DNA of 7,888 nucleotides from Phycisphaerales bacterium (GCA_020054055.1 JAGVLZ010000035.1:1-7888); one strand, 5' to 3'. Shown: positions 1-5,619, counted from the stretch's first letter. Notes: generated by a model from the sequence alone, not told the origin. Program-made: numbers and translations.

Positions 1-1016
1 ACGCGGACGCGCACGCCTCCCGGCAGTTCGACCATGTGCTGGGCCATCTCGCCCAGATAGGTGGACTCGGCGATGTGGCCGGTGAGGGTGCCGGGAAGGG
101 CGACGGCTTTGTGCTCGATGATGCGGAGCGATTCGGGGCGGATGGAGCAGGTGACTTTGCGGATCGTGGTGTCGCCGAAGGTGTGGGAGAACATGTCCCC
201 CGCGGCGGTTTTGACGCGGAGGCGGCCGGTGCTGGGGCCGTGAACGTGCGCCCCGATGTGCTCCATGATCTCGCCGTCGATGAAGTTGGTCTCGCCCAGG
301 AAGTCGGCGACGAATCGGGTCTTCGGGCGGTTGTAGAGGTCGCGCGGCGTGCCGGTCTGCGCGATCACCCCCATGTCGAGCACGGCGATCTGGTCCGCCA
401 TGCTGAGCGCCTCTTTTTGATCGTGCGTGACGTAGACGGTGGTGAGTTTGGATTCGTGGCAGATGCGCTTGATCTCGTGGCGCATCTCGGTGCGGAGTTT
501 CGCGTCGAGGTTCGAGAGGGGCTCGTCGAGGAGGAGCACGTCGGGGCGCACGACCAGGGCGCGGGCGAGGGCGATGCGCTGCTGCTGCCCGCCGGAGAGT
601 TGGTTGGGCTTGCGCTTGGCGTATTCGTCCATGCGGACGGCGCGGAGGGCTTCCATGACGCGGCGCTCGCGCTCGGCCTTGGGAACTTTGCGGACGGAGA
701 GGCCGAAGGCGACATTCTGTTCGACCGTCATGTGCGGCCAGAGGGCGTAGGACTGGAAGACCATCCCGGTGTTGCGCTTGTTGGGCGGGACGTTCGAGAC
801 GTTGCGCCCGTCGAAGAGGATGGCGCCGGCGGTCGGCTCGATGAATCCGGCGATCATGCGGAGGAGGGTGGTCTTGCCGCAGCCGGAGGGGCCGAGGAGG
901 AAGAAGAGCGAGCCTTTGGGGATGGTGATGGAGATGTCGTCCACGGCCTTGGTCGTGCCGTGGCCGAAGGATTTGTAGTGCTTGGAGAGGCCCCGTATGT
1001 CGATGGTCGTGGACAT
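1..1016 (-). CDS. ABC importer ATP-binding subunit (MalK/PotA/UgpC-type), 3' end cut by window edge
   Basis: This is the cytoplasmic ATPase that powers a binding-protein-dependent importer. About 338 residues are visible and the stop codon lies outside the window. All nucleotide-binding motifs are intact: Walker A GPSGCGKTT (residues 42-50), Q-loop Q88 in FQSYALWPHM, signature LSGGQ (140-144), Walker B LLLDE (161-165), D-loop SNLD (168-171) and switch His198. After about residue 235 comes a C-terminal regulatory/TOBE-like region with the typical phrase CSIRPESLRI. This two-part layout is known for sugar, polyamine, glycerol-phosphate and ferric-iron importers. The substrate cannot be told from the ATPase, and no permease or binding-protein gene is visible. 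The start ATG at 1016-1014 lies just before the first beta-strand residues. It has no Shine-Dalgarno but has TACAAT six bases upstream. The gene is divergent from the gene at 1055. Codon use is GC-rich (18 of the first 20 codons end in G or C). Confidence 0.93.
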   Translation of the reverse strand, partial: MSTTIDIRGLSKHYKSFGHGTTKAVDDISITIPKGSLFFLLGPSGCGKTTLLRMIAGFIEPTAGAILFDGRNVSNVPPNKRNTGMVFQSYALWPHMTVEQNVAFGLSVRKVPKAERERRVMEALRAVRMDEYAKRKPNQLSGGQQQRIALARALVVRPDVLLLDEPLSNLDAKLRTEMRHEIKRICHESKLTTVYVTHDQKEALSMADQIAVLDMGVIAQTGTPRDLYNRPKTRFVADFLGETNFIDGEIMEHIGAHVHGPSTGRLRVKTAAGDMFSHTFGDTTIRKVTCSIRPESLRIIEHKAVALPGTLTGHIAESTYLGEMAQHMVELPGGVRVR

Positions 1017-1021
1017 GGGGC

Positions 1022-1027
1022 TATTGT
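1022..1027 (+). promoter_or_regulatory. Candidate -10 element and RBS for the gene at 1055
   Basis: TATTGT at 1022-1027 fits TANNNT and would start transcription near 1034, giving a leader of about 20 nt. A GAAAGG at 1042-1047 then sits 7 nt before the ATG at 1055 and supports that start over the in-frame ATG at 1064. No convincing -35 was found. The hexamer is nearly the reverse complement of the -10 candidate for the divergent ABC gene. Confidence 0.4.
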
Positions 1028-1028
1028 A
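1023..1028 (-). promoter_or_regulatory. Candidate -10 element for the ABC ATPase gene, leaderless arrangement
   Basis: Read on the minus strand, TACAAT lies at 1028-1023, followed by six bases (AGCCCC) and the ATG. Transcription would then start at or next to the start codon. No Shine-Dalgarno is present between them. No clear -35 box is visible 16-18 nt upstream. Confidence 0.45.
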
Positions 1029-1054
1029 CGGGCATTCTCACGAAAGGCCGTTTT

Positions 1055-1819
1055 ATGCAAAGAATGGGTCCATATCTTTGGGCTTTGATCGGGATTCTCG
1101 GAACATACGCGTTCTGGCAGATTCGGCCCGATGAGCAGATTCGTGAATTCGTGGAGTGGATTGGATGCTCCCCCAGGTATCAAGAGTTCCTTGTTGATGT
1201 TCTCTTGCCAGTTTTGGTCACTGGTGTGGCATACTTGGTGTTGCTAGGTCATCGCGTGGTCTGGTGGCTGAGCAAAAACAACCTGTCGGGCTGGTGGGTC
1301 TATTCGTTGCGCCGCGATGATGGAAGTGCGGAACGCGTGGCGCTTTGCCATGTCCGTCACAGGGGCGACTCCCTTCAGGTCTTGTATGGGCGAGTATTTG
1401 AAGGCTCGAGGACCCACGCAGACGGAACACTTATCGAACAACAGGGATCGTGGACCTCTAACGCGGGCGATGCTCGAAGTTCCGCTGAGGCTGATTCGCG
1501 AGAAGTAAACATTCTTTTCCGGGTGGAGATGCCGCATGAGCCGCCTCCGACAGCTCACCCAACCATTCAGGCCGACGCGAAAGACCGCGTCTGGTGGGGC
1601 GTGTTCCGGCTCTTTTCCGAAGAGCGGGTGCTTCCGTTTGGCGTCGGATGCATGCGAGGCCGCTACTTTGATGTTGATCATCGATCGCATATCAAAGGGC
1701 AGGCATTCTTTGTGAGGTTGCATCGTATCCATGACGGTAACTCGGCGAAAGATGCGCTCAAGACGCATCGCATCTGGCTGCTTCAACGGGTGCAGTCAGC
1801 CGTGGAGCCAGTCGGTTGA
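1055..1819 (+). CDS. Two-TM membrane protein with C-terminal beta-rich domain (possible Cap15/S-2TM-beta-like), function unknown
   Basis: A 254-residue protein I do not recognise with certainty. It has two hydrophobic helices near the N-terminus (about residues 7-23 and 46-66), then a soluble domain from about residue 77. That domain opens with LSGWW, alternates polar and hydrophobic residues as beta strands do, and ends with a GRYFDVD...IKGQAFFVRL segment (202-222). A short two-helix anchor followed by a small beta-barrel with an early G-x-W and a late G-x-Y(F)...G pattern is the known layout of CBASS effector Cap15 (SMODS-associated 2TM, beta-strand-rich family). The resemblance here is architectural and by eye only. 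No catalytic motif was seen. The start is supported by GAAAGG 7 nt upstream. Third-position GC is 32 of the first 60 codons, well below the flanking genes, so it is probably acquired. It lies 118 bp before mntA on the same strand. Confidence 0.75.
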   Translation: MQRMGPYLWALIGILGTYAFWQIRPDEQIREFVEWIGCSPRYQEFLVDVLLPVLVTGVAYLVLLGHRVVWWLSKNNLSGWWVYSLRRDDGSAERVALCHVRHRGDSLQVLYGRVFEGSRTHADGTLIEQQGSWTSNAGDARSSAEADSREVNILFRVEMPHEPPPTAHPTIQADAKDRVWWGVFRLFSEERVLPFGVGCMRGRYFDVDHRSHIKGQAFFVRLHRIHDGNSAKDALKTHRIWLLQRVQSAVEPVG

Positions 1820-1849
1820 GGAGGCTCCCCGTGATGTCCCGCTCAAGTA

Positions 1850-1875
1850 GCGCTCCGCGGTCTTCGCGCTCCGCG
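1850..1875 (+). repeat. Short direct repeat in the spacer before mntA
   Basis: GCGCTCCGCG occurs at 1850-1859 and again at 1866-1875, separated by six bases. The same 10-mer appears at 4951-4960 in another intergenic spacer, where it is part of GGCGC-TCC-GCGCC. It may be a remnant of a dispersed element, or chance in GC-rich DNA. Confidence 0.3.
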
Positions 1876-1925
1876 TGCCGAATGTCCAGAAAACATGTGC
1901 GCCCGATTGTCGCCTGACGGTCGCC

Positions 1926-1931
1926 TATGAT
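1926..1931 (+). promoter_or_regulatory. Candidate -10 element for mntA, leaderless arrangement
   Basis: TATGAT (one mismatch to TATAAT) is followed by exactly six bases and then GTG at 1938, so the transcript would begin at or next to the start codon. No Shine-Dalgarno precedes this GTG. This spacing matches the ABC gene and helps decide the mntA start. No -35 box is evident at 17 nt. Confidence 0.45.
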
Positions 1932-1937
1932 GTCTGC

Positions 1938-2240
1938 GTGGCCCTGCCGCTCGACCAAATCCCCCGCGAGGCGATCGCCGAGTTCTGCCGTCGGCATCGG
2001 ATTGCGCGCTTGGCGATCTTCGGGTCGGCGCTCCGGGACGATTTCACTCCTGATAGCGACGTGGACCTGCTGGTGGAGTTTGATCTGGGCCATGCGCCGG
2101 GGCTCGCTTTCTTCGCGATGCAGGACGAGTTGTCGAGCCTCATCGGGCGGAAGGTGGACCTGAATACGCCGAACGAACTTAGCAGGTATTTCAAGGACGA
2201 AGTGCTCCGCACGGCGAGGCCTCTCTATGTCGCGGCATGA
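1938..2240 (+). CDS. mntA: MntA-like minimal nucleotidyltransferase antitoxin
   Basis: A 100-residue polymerase-beta-fold minimal nucleotidyltransferase. The diagnostic GSX10DXD motif is complete: G29-S30 in IFGSALRDDF, then D41-V-D43 in SDVDLLVEF. The third acidic residue is D74 in KVDLNTP. In characterised MntA-HepT modules this enzyme adds AMP from ATP to a tyrosine of the partner HEPN toxin and so silences it; the same role is inferred here. The GTG at 1938 gives the usual family length. An in-frame ATG at 1875 would add 21 residues unlike the family and has no ribosome-binding site, so it is less likely. The stop overlaps the start of hepT by 14 bases, so translation is probably coupled. 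Family assignment is firm, and activity is inferred. Confidence 0.9.
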   Translation: MALPLDQIPREAIAEFCRRHRIARLAIFGSALRDDFTPDSDVDLLVEFDLGHAPGLAFFAMQDELSSLIGRKVDLNTPNELSRYFKDEVLRTARPLYVAA

Positions 2241-2574
2241 TGACAGCGTCTCGCTCCGGCAGATGCTGGATCATGCGCGTGAGGTTATGGAACTGTCGTC
2301 CGGCAAGACGCGTGCGGATCTTGACCGCGAACGACTGCTGCTGCTCGGGCTTGTCAAACTTGTCGAGATCATCGGAGAAGCAGCGAACCGGGTGTCAAAG
2401 GAGGTCCAAGCCGGGCATCCGATGATCCCATGGCCTCAAATCATCTCGATGCGGAATCGACTGGTTCATGGCTACGACCAGATCGATTACGACCGACTTT
2501 GGAAGGTCGTTAAAGAGGAAGTTCCGCCGCTCGCGGAGCGGTTGAGAGAAATCGTCGGCGGGTCGGCGAACTGA
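2227..2574 (+). CDS. hepT: HepT-like HEPN ribonuclease toxin (DUF86)
   Basis: A 115-residue all-helical HEPN protein of the DUF86 group, which contains metal-independent RNases. The active-site motif RX4HXY is present as R76-NRLV-H81-G-Y83. Arg and His form the composite active site at the dimer interface, and Tyr83 matches the tyrosine AMPylated by MntA in studied systems. A second feature typical of the group is the helix IIGEAANRVS (49-58). In known modules the free toxin cleaves tRNA or other RNA and stops growth; the RNA target here is unknown. The ATG lies inside the end of mntA, giving antitoxin-then-toxin order and tight coupling. Third-position GC is 28 of the first 40 codons, below the flanking genes. 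The gene converges on icd with only 12 bases between the stops. Confidence 0.92.
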   Translation: MSRHDDSVSLRQMLDHAREVMELSSGKTRADLDRERLLLLGLVKLVEIIGEAANRVSKEVQAGHPMIPWPQIISMRNRLVHGYDQIDYDRLWKVVKEEVPPLAERLREIVGGSAN

Positions 2575-2586
2575 TTCTTCCGCTTC

Positions 2587-4065
2587 CTATTCCCCCTGCG
2601 CCTTGGAGTACCGCGCCTGCCCCATGCACTCGTGCAGTTTCTCGATGTGCATCCAGTTGAACTTCTTGGATATCTCCGCGATGAAGGCGTTCACGTCGTC
2701 GCTGGTGATCGGCTGGTCGGAGATGTAGCGGCAGCGGTGTACGTTGACGAGGTAGATCTGAGGTACGGGCGGGACGCCCATACCACCGGAAGGCGGCGGG
2801 CCGACCTTCTGGCCGCGGTTGGAGATGAAGACGAGGCGGAACTTGCCGAGTGTGGCGGGGACATCGGGGAGGCCGTCGTGGTTGATGAAGAGGTCGAGGC
2901 CTTTGAGGGTCCAGGGTTCTTGTTGGAGTTGGGTGAAGGCAGAAGAGGAAGAAGAAGAAGAAGTAGGGGGGGTAGTCACGGGTTGCAAACCCGTGCCACG
3001 AGAGGGGGTAGAAGGAGTAGAAGAGGCATCCGCTTTTTGCAGCGTTGTATCCGGCGCGGGGAGGCCGCGGATCACGCCGCGGGCGAACTCCTTGGTGTTT
3101 GCGTTGCCGCCGAGGTCGCGGGTCCGGATGCCCTCGACGAGGGCGAAGCGCAGCCCCTGCTCGATGCGCTCGGCGTAACTCAGCAACCCCATGTACCGCA
3201 GCATCTGCACCGACGACAGGAGGAGCGCGGTGGGGTTCGCGAGTCCCTTGCCCGCGATGTCGGGAGCGGAGCCGTGGACGGCTTCGAAGACCGCGCGGTC
3301 GTTGCCGATGTTGCCTCCCGGGGCGACGCCGAGACCGCCGACCAGCCCCGCGCAGAGGTCGCTGAGGATGTCGCCGAAGAGGTTCGGAGTGAGCAAGACG
3401 TCGAAGCGTGACGGCTTCACGACGAGTTGCATGCAGCAGTTGTCGATGAGGATCTCGTCGGCCTCGACATCGGGGTAGTCCTTGGCGACGGTGCGGAAGC
3501 AGTCGAGGAACAGGCCGTCGGTCATCTTCATGATGTTCGCCTTCTGCACGCAGGCGACGCGTCTGCGTCCCTCGCGCCGGGCCATCTCGAAGGCGTATCG
3601 CGCGATCGCAAGCGAGCCGGGGCGCGTGATGAGCCGCAGGCACTGCGCCACGTCGGGGGACTGCATGTGCTCGATCCCGCCGTAGGTGTCCTCGATGTTC
3701 TCGCGGACGATGATGAGGTCCACGTTCTCGAACTTCGTCTTGACCCCCGGCATGCTCTTGCACGGCCGGACGTTGGCGAAGAGGTCGAGCGATTTTCGGA
3801 TCGTGACATTGACCGACTTGTGCCCGCCGCCGATGGGAGTGGTGGTCGGCCCCTTCAGCGCGACCTTGTTGCGTCGAACGGAGTCGAGCGTTTCGGGGTG
3901 GAGGCTGCTGCCGTGCTTTTCGAGGCAGGCGAGCCCCGCGAAGGCCTCCTCGAAGCGGACGGGGACTTCCGCGGCGGAAAAGATCTCCATCACGGCGTCG
4001 GCGATCTCGGGGCCGATGCCGTCGCCTTTGATGAGGGTGACGGTGCGTGGTGCGGGTGTGGGCAT
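2587..4065 (-). CDS. icd: Isocitrate dehydrogenase, long form with C-terminal domain; NAD+-type cofactor signature
   Basis: Oxidative decarboxylation of isocitrate to 2-oxoglutarate in the TCA cycle, cytoplasmic. The protein has 492 residues. The catalytic core (about 8-337) shows KGDGIGPE (13-20), the substrate loop SVNVTIR with S84, N86 and R90, then ANVRP (R100), RENIEDTYGG (R121, Y128), NIMK (K180) and NLFGDILSD (D232, D236). The cofactor loop HGSAPDIAGK (264-273) has Asp-Ile where NADP enzymes such as E. coli Icd have Lys-Tyr, which points to NAD+. The C-terminal domain (about 385-492) matches the extra domain of the Thermus/Rickettsia-type enzymes, with FISNRGQKV and VHRCRY. The linker (about 338-384) is low-complexity. 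Both the linker and a loop near residues 425-438 are encoded over palindromic repeat-like DNA. The ATG at 4065 lacks a Shine-Dalgarno but has TACACT 10 nt upstream. It lies 48 bp downstream of tatD. Confidence 0.93.
   Translation of the reverse strand: MPTPAPRTVTLIKGDGIGPEIADAVMEIFSAAEVPVRFEEAFAGLACLEKHGSSLHPETLDSVRRNKVALKGPTTTPIGGGHKSVNVTIRKSLDLFANVRPCKSMPGVKTKFENVDLIIVRENIEDTYGGIEHMQSPDVAQCLRLITRPGSLAIARYAFEMARREGRRRVACVQKANIMKMTDGLFLDCFRTVAKDYPDVEADEILIDNCCMQLVVKPSRFDVLLTPNLFGDILSDLCAGLVGGLGVAPGGNIGNDRAVFEAVHGSAPDIAGKGLANPTALLLSSVQMLRYMGLLSYAERIEQGLRFALVEGIRTRDLGGNANTKEFARGVIRGLPAPDTTLQKADASSTPSTPSRGTGLQPVTTPPTSSSSSSSAFTQLQQEPWTLKGLDLFINHDGLPDVPATLGKFRLVFISNRGQKVGPPPSGGMGVPPVPQIYLVNVHRCRYISDQPITSDDVNAFIAEISKKFNWMHIEKLHECMGQARYSKAQGE
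2762..2784. repeat. Palindromic repeat-like element inside icd (loop of the C-terminal domain)
   Basis: A nine-base stem with one C-A mismatch (GGTACGGGC at 2762-2770 against GCCCATACC at 2776-2784) and the loop GGGAC. On the coding strand it encodes about GGMGVPPVP (residues 427-435). This lies between the conserved NRGQKV and HRCRY blocks of the C-terminal domain, where other family members, as I recall them, have a different short loop. I recall similar elements scattered in planctomycete genomes; copy number here is unknown. Confidence 0.6.
2948..2972. repeat. GAA trinucleotide repeat and G7 tract in icd
   Basis: On the plus strand there are five GAA units plus a G (2948-2963), followed by TA and a run of seven G (2966-2972). 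On the coding strand these give a poly-serine stretch (residues 369-375) and Pro codons in the linker. Triplet changes would alter serine number only. A one-base slip in the C7/G7 run would shift the frame and remove the C-terminal domain. Confidence 0.7.
2977..2995. repeat. Palindromic repeat-like element inside the icd linker
   Basis: CACGGGTTGCAAACCCGTG is a perfect eight-base stem (2977-2984 with 2988-2995) with the loop GCA. It is flanked on one side by CCACG, as in dispersed copies I recall from Planctomycetota. On the coding strand it is read in frame as about RGTGLQPVT (residues 356-364), within the low-complexity linker between the two domains of the enzyme. Confidence 0.65.
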
Positions 4066-4075
4066 GGGGGTTGAA

Positions 4076-4081
4076 AGTGTA
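4076..4081 (-). promoter_or_regulatory. Candidate -10 element for icd
   Basis: On the minus strand TACACT (4081-4076) is followed by ten bases and the ATG. The expected leader would be only about 3-4 nt. There is no Shine-Dalgarno. icd may also be reached by read-through from tatD, 48 bp upstream. Confidence 0.35.
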
Positions 4082-4113
4082 GGGAGATTCCGATGCGCTC
4101 ATGCCGCGGCGAG

Positions 4114-4905
4114 TTATCCGGGCCACGGCCTCAACTTCGGGAAAAACCGCCTCGTGTTCTCGTTGATGATCGCGTGGAACTCGTCGAATGGCCTGCCGTA
4201 CAGGGCCGCGAGCGACTCGGCGACATAGCGCACATACTTCGGCTCGTTCGGCTTCACGCTGCGGTGCGGATCGGGTGTCAGGAATGGCGCATCGGTCTCC
4301 ACCATCACCCGGTCGATGGGCAGGAGTTTCACCGCGTCGCGCAGTTCCTTCGCGTTCTTGTAGGTCACGACCCCCGTCAGGCTCACCCACGCGCCGAAGT
4401 CGAGGACCATCCGCATGTCCGCTGAGTTGCCGGTGAAGCAGTGGAAGACGAAGCGGGCGGGGTCCAGCGATGTGCGCTTCAGGATCGGGATCAGGTCTGC
4501 GAATGCCTCGCGGCAGTGAACCTCGACCGGCAGGTCGATCTCGGGCTTGCACGATTCGATGAAGGCCAGTTGCTCGTGAAGGACCTGATGCTGGATGTCG
4601 CGCAGCGGCGTTTTGTAGTGATTGTCCAGCCCGAGTTCCCCCCACGCGACGCATTTTTCGTGCCGCGCGACGATGCGCAGGTTGTTCCACTCATGCGGCC
4701 CCTCATCCGAATAGAGCGGATGCACCCCCGCGCTGCACCACACATTCGGGAAACGCTCCGCGACCCTCAGGCAGTCGAAGCAGTTCTGCGTCGTCGTCGA
4801 GATCGTGATGCACCCGGTGACACCGCTGGCCGCGGCGTTCTTCACGACCTCGTCGATGAGCCCCTCGTAGTCGGGGAAGGTGAGGTGGCAGTGTGTGTCG
4901 ATCAT
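4114..4905 (-). CDS. tatD: TatD-family metal-dependent hydrolase / DNase
   Basis: A 263-residue TIM-barrel metallohydrolase, which is the normal family length. Metal-ligand motifs are complete and in order: MIDTHCHL with H5 and H7, AGVHP (59-63), GELGLD with E90, PVEVHCREA with H130, FHCFTG with H155 and ETDAPFLTP with D205. Family members are cytoplasmic 3'-5' DNA exonucleases, and some act on D-aminoacyl-tRNA or RNA; which activity applies here is not visible. Bacteria often carry several paralogues (TatD, YcfH, YjjV), so the symbol denotes the family only. The start at 4905 is chosen because the protein then begins with the canonical MIDTHCHL. Upstream in-frame extension would add an unconserved leader. 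There is no Shine-Dalgarno. It is transcribed with, and just ahead of, icd, and divergent from the exported protein at 5007. Confidence 0.93.
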   Translation of the reverse strand: MIDTHCHLTFPDYEGLIDEVVKNAAASGVTGCITISTTTQNCFDCLRVAERFPNVWCSAGVHPLYSDEGPHEWNNLRIVARHEKCVAWGELGLDNHYKTPLRDIQHQVLHEQLAFIESCKPEIDLPVEVHCREAFADLIPILKRTSLDPARFVFHCFTGNSADMRMVLDFGAWVSLTGVVTYKNAKELRDAVKLLPIDRVMVETDAPFLTPDPHRSVKPNEPKYVRYVAESLAALYGRPFDEFHAIINENTRRFFPKLRPWPG

Positions 4906-4912
4906 GCGGGGA

Positions 4913-4918
4913 AGGGTA
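4913..4918 (-). promoter_or_regulatory. Weak candidate -10 element for tatD
   Basis: On the minus strand TACCCT (4918-4913) fits TANNNT and lies seven bases before the ATG at 4905. It is GC-rich for a -10 and has no -35. It is listed because its position matches those of other starts in the window that lack a Shine-Dalgarno. Confidence 0.25.
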
Positions 4919-4968
4919 TGGGGTCCGGGGTTCATGGGTCGGGGTGAACGGCGCTCCGCGCCAGAAAC

Positions 4969-4974
4969 TACACT
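4969..4974 (+). promoter_or_regulatory. Candidate -10 element and strong RBS for the gene at 5007
   Basis: TACACT at 4969-4974 would start transcription near 4981, leaving a leader of about 26 nt. The leader contains AAGGAGG (4994-5000), a full Shine-Dalgarno six bases before the ATG at 5007. This is the clearest ribosome-binding site in the window. It sets the start, against an in-frame upstream ATG at 4893 that lies inside the tatD coding region. Confidence 0.5.
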
Positions 4975-5006
4975 CCGTGCGAACTCGAATCCCAAGGAGG
5001 TCCCTC

Positions 5007-5555
5007 ATGTTGCGAGTCCTGACGGCGGTGCTGACTCTGGGCTTTGGTGCGGCGATGCTCCTGCACGCGCAGGAGGCGCCCCCCACGAAGAAGCCCGACC
5101 CCTTCGCCTCGATCCGCTTCATGCTCGGCTCGTGGGAAGGAACCGGAGAGGGCGAACCCGGCGTCTCGAAGGTCGAGCGCACCTACGCCCCCATCCTCAA
5201 CGGCCGGTTCCTTCAGGTGACGAACCGCTCAACCTACGCCGCGCAGGAGAAGAACCCGAAGGGCGAGGTCCACGAGGACATCGGCATGTTCAGTTACGAC
5301 CGCGCCCGGAAGGCCGTCGTCTTCCGCCAGTTCCACGTCGAGGGGTTCGTGAATCACTACATGCAGCGCGCCAGCGAGGACCCGAACGTCGTCGTGTTCG
5401 AGTCCGAATCCATCGAGAACATCCCGGCGGGCTTCCGCGCGCGGGAGACCTACACACGCGTGAGTGATGACGAGTTCACAGAAACCTTCGAACTGGCCGA
5501 GCCCGGAGCCGATTACAAGGTCTATTCCAAGGCGACGCTGAAGCGGAAGAAGTGA
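5007..5555 (+). CDS. Exported lipocalin/nitrobindin-like beta-barrel protein, function unknown
   Basis: A 182-residue protein with an N-terminal signal peptide: MLR, a hydrophobic core to about residue 18, and a probable cut after HAQ/EA near residues 21-23. It is therefore exported to the periplasm or beyond. The mature part begins with a proline/lysine stretch and FMLGSWEGTGEGEPG (about residues 36-50). This G-x-W-x-G-x-G-x-G pattern opens small ten-stranded barrels of the nitrobindin/THAP4 and DUF1579-like type. The pattern then alternates strands, for example NGRFLQVTNRSTY, DIGMFSYD, KAVVFRQFHVEGFVNHY and ETYTRVSDDEFTETFEL. The ligand is unknown: some relatives bind heme and others do not, and I cannot place a heme-ligating histidine with confidence. 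AAGGAGG six bases upstream fixes the start. A gap of 64 bp separates it from the exported transglutaminase-like gene, so co-expression is possible. Confidence 0.85.
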   Translation: MLRVLTAVLTLGFGAAMLLHAQEAPPTKKPDPFASIRFMLGSWEGTGEGEPGVSKVERTYAPILNGRFLQVTNRSTYAAQEKNPKGEVHEDIGMFSYDRARKAVVFRQFHVEGFVNHYMQRASEDPNVVVFESESIENIPAGFRARETYTRVSDDEFTETFELAEPGADYKVYSKATLKRKK

Positions 5556-5607
5556 AGGGTGGTCCGAGTTCCGGCGCCCTTCCTGCATCCCGCGGCGGCC
5601 CCGATGG

Positions 5608-5613
5608 TCTAAT
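5608..5613 (+). promoter_or_regulatory. Candidate -10 element for the transglutaminase-like gene
   Basis: TCTAAT (5608-5613) is five of six to TATAAT and lies exactly six bases before the ATG at 5620, the same spacing as at the ABC and mntA genes. There is no Shine-Dalgarno. The C at the usually invariant second position weakens the call, and read-through from the gene at 5007 is an alternative. Confidence 0.3.
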
Positions 5614-5619
5614 AGAAGC

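Noticed and set aside
36..1088. Long plus-strand open frame (350 codons) antisense to the ABC ATPase
   Set aside because: Composition-driven shadow: the opposite strand carries every ABC ATPase motif, and this frame's protein is Gly/Ala/Asp/Glu-biased with no recognisable motif.
1244..1786. 180-codon minus-strand open frame opposite the two-TM protein
   Set aside because: No motif or ribosome-binding site. The plus-strand frame has membrane helices, a Shine-Dalgarno-like site and protein-like residue use.
1875..1937. Upstream ATG for mntA adding 21 residues
   Set aside because: No ribosome-binding site, the added residues are unlike the family, and the GTG at 1938 gives the typical length.
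2527..2541. CCGCTC-GCG-GAGCGG hairpin as a terminator for hepT
   Set aside because: It lies inside the hepT coding region and is not followed by a T-run; codon content explains it.
2510..4690. 726-codon minus-strand open frame across icd and tatD
   Set aside because: It is an Arg/Pro/Ala-rich shadow in another frame. The real icd and tatD products in the neighbouring frames have complete family motifs.
4920..4946. Imperfect G-rich direct repeat (GGGTCCGGGG / GGGTCGGGG) between tatD and the gene at 5007
   Set aside because: Short and imperfect, in a GC-rich spacer. It could be an operator or a G-quadruplex, but there is no further support.
4893..5006. Upstream ATG extension of the exported beta-barrel protein
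   Set aside because: It would hide the signal peptide behind 38 residues and overlap tatD. AAGGAGG six bases before 5007 sets the start.
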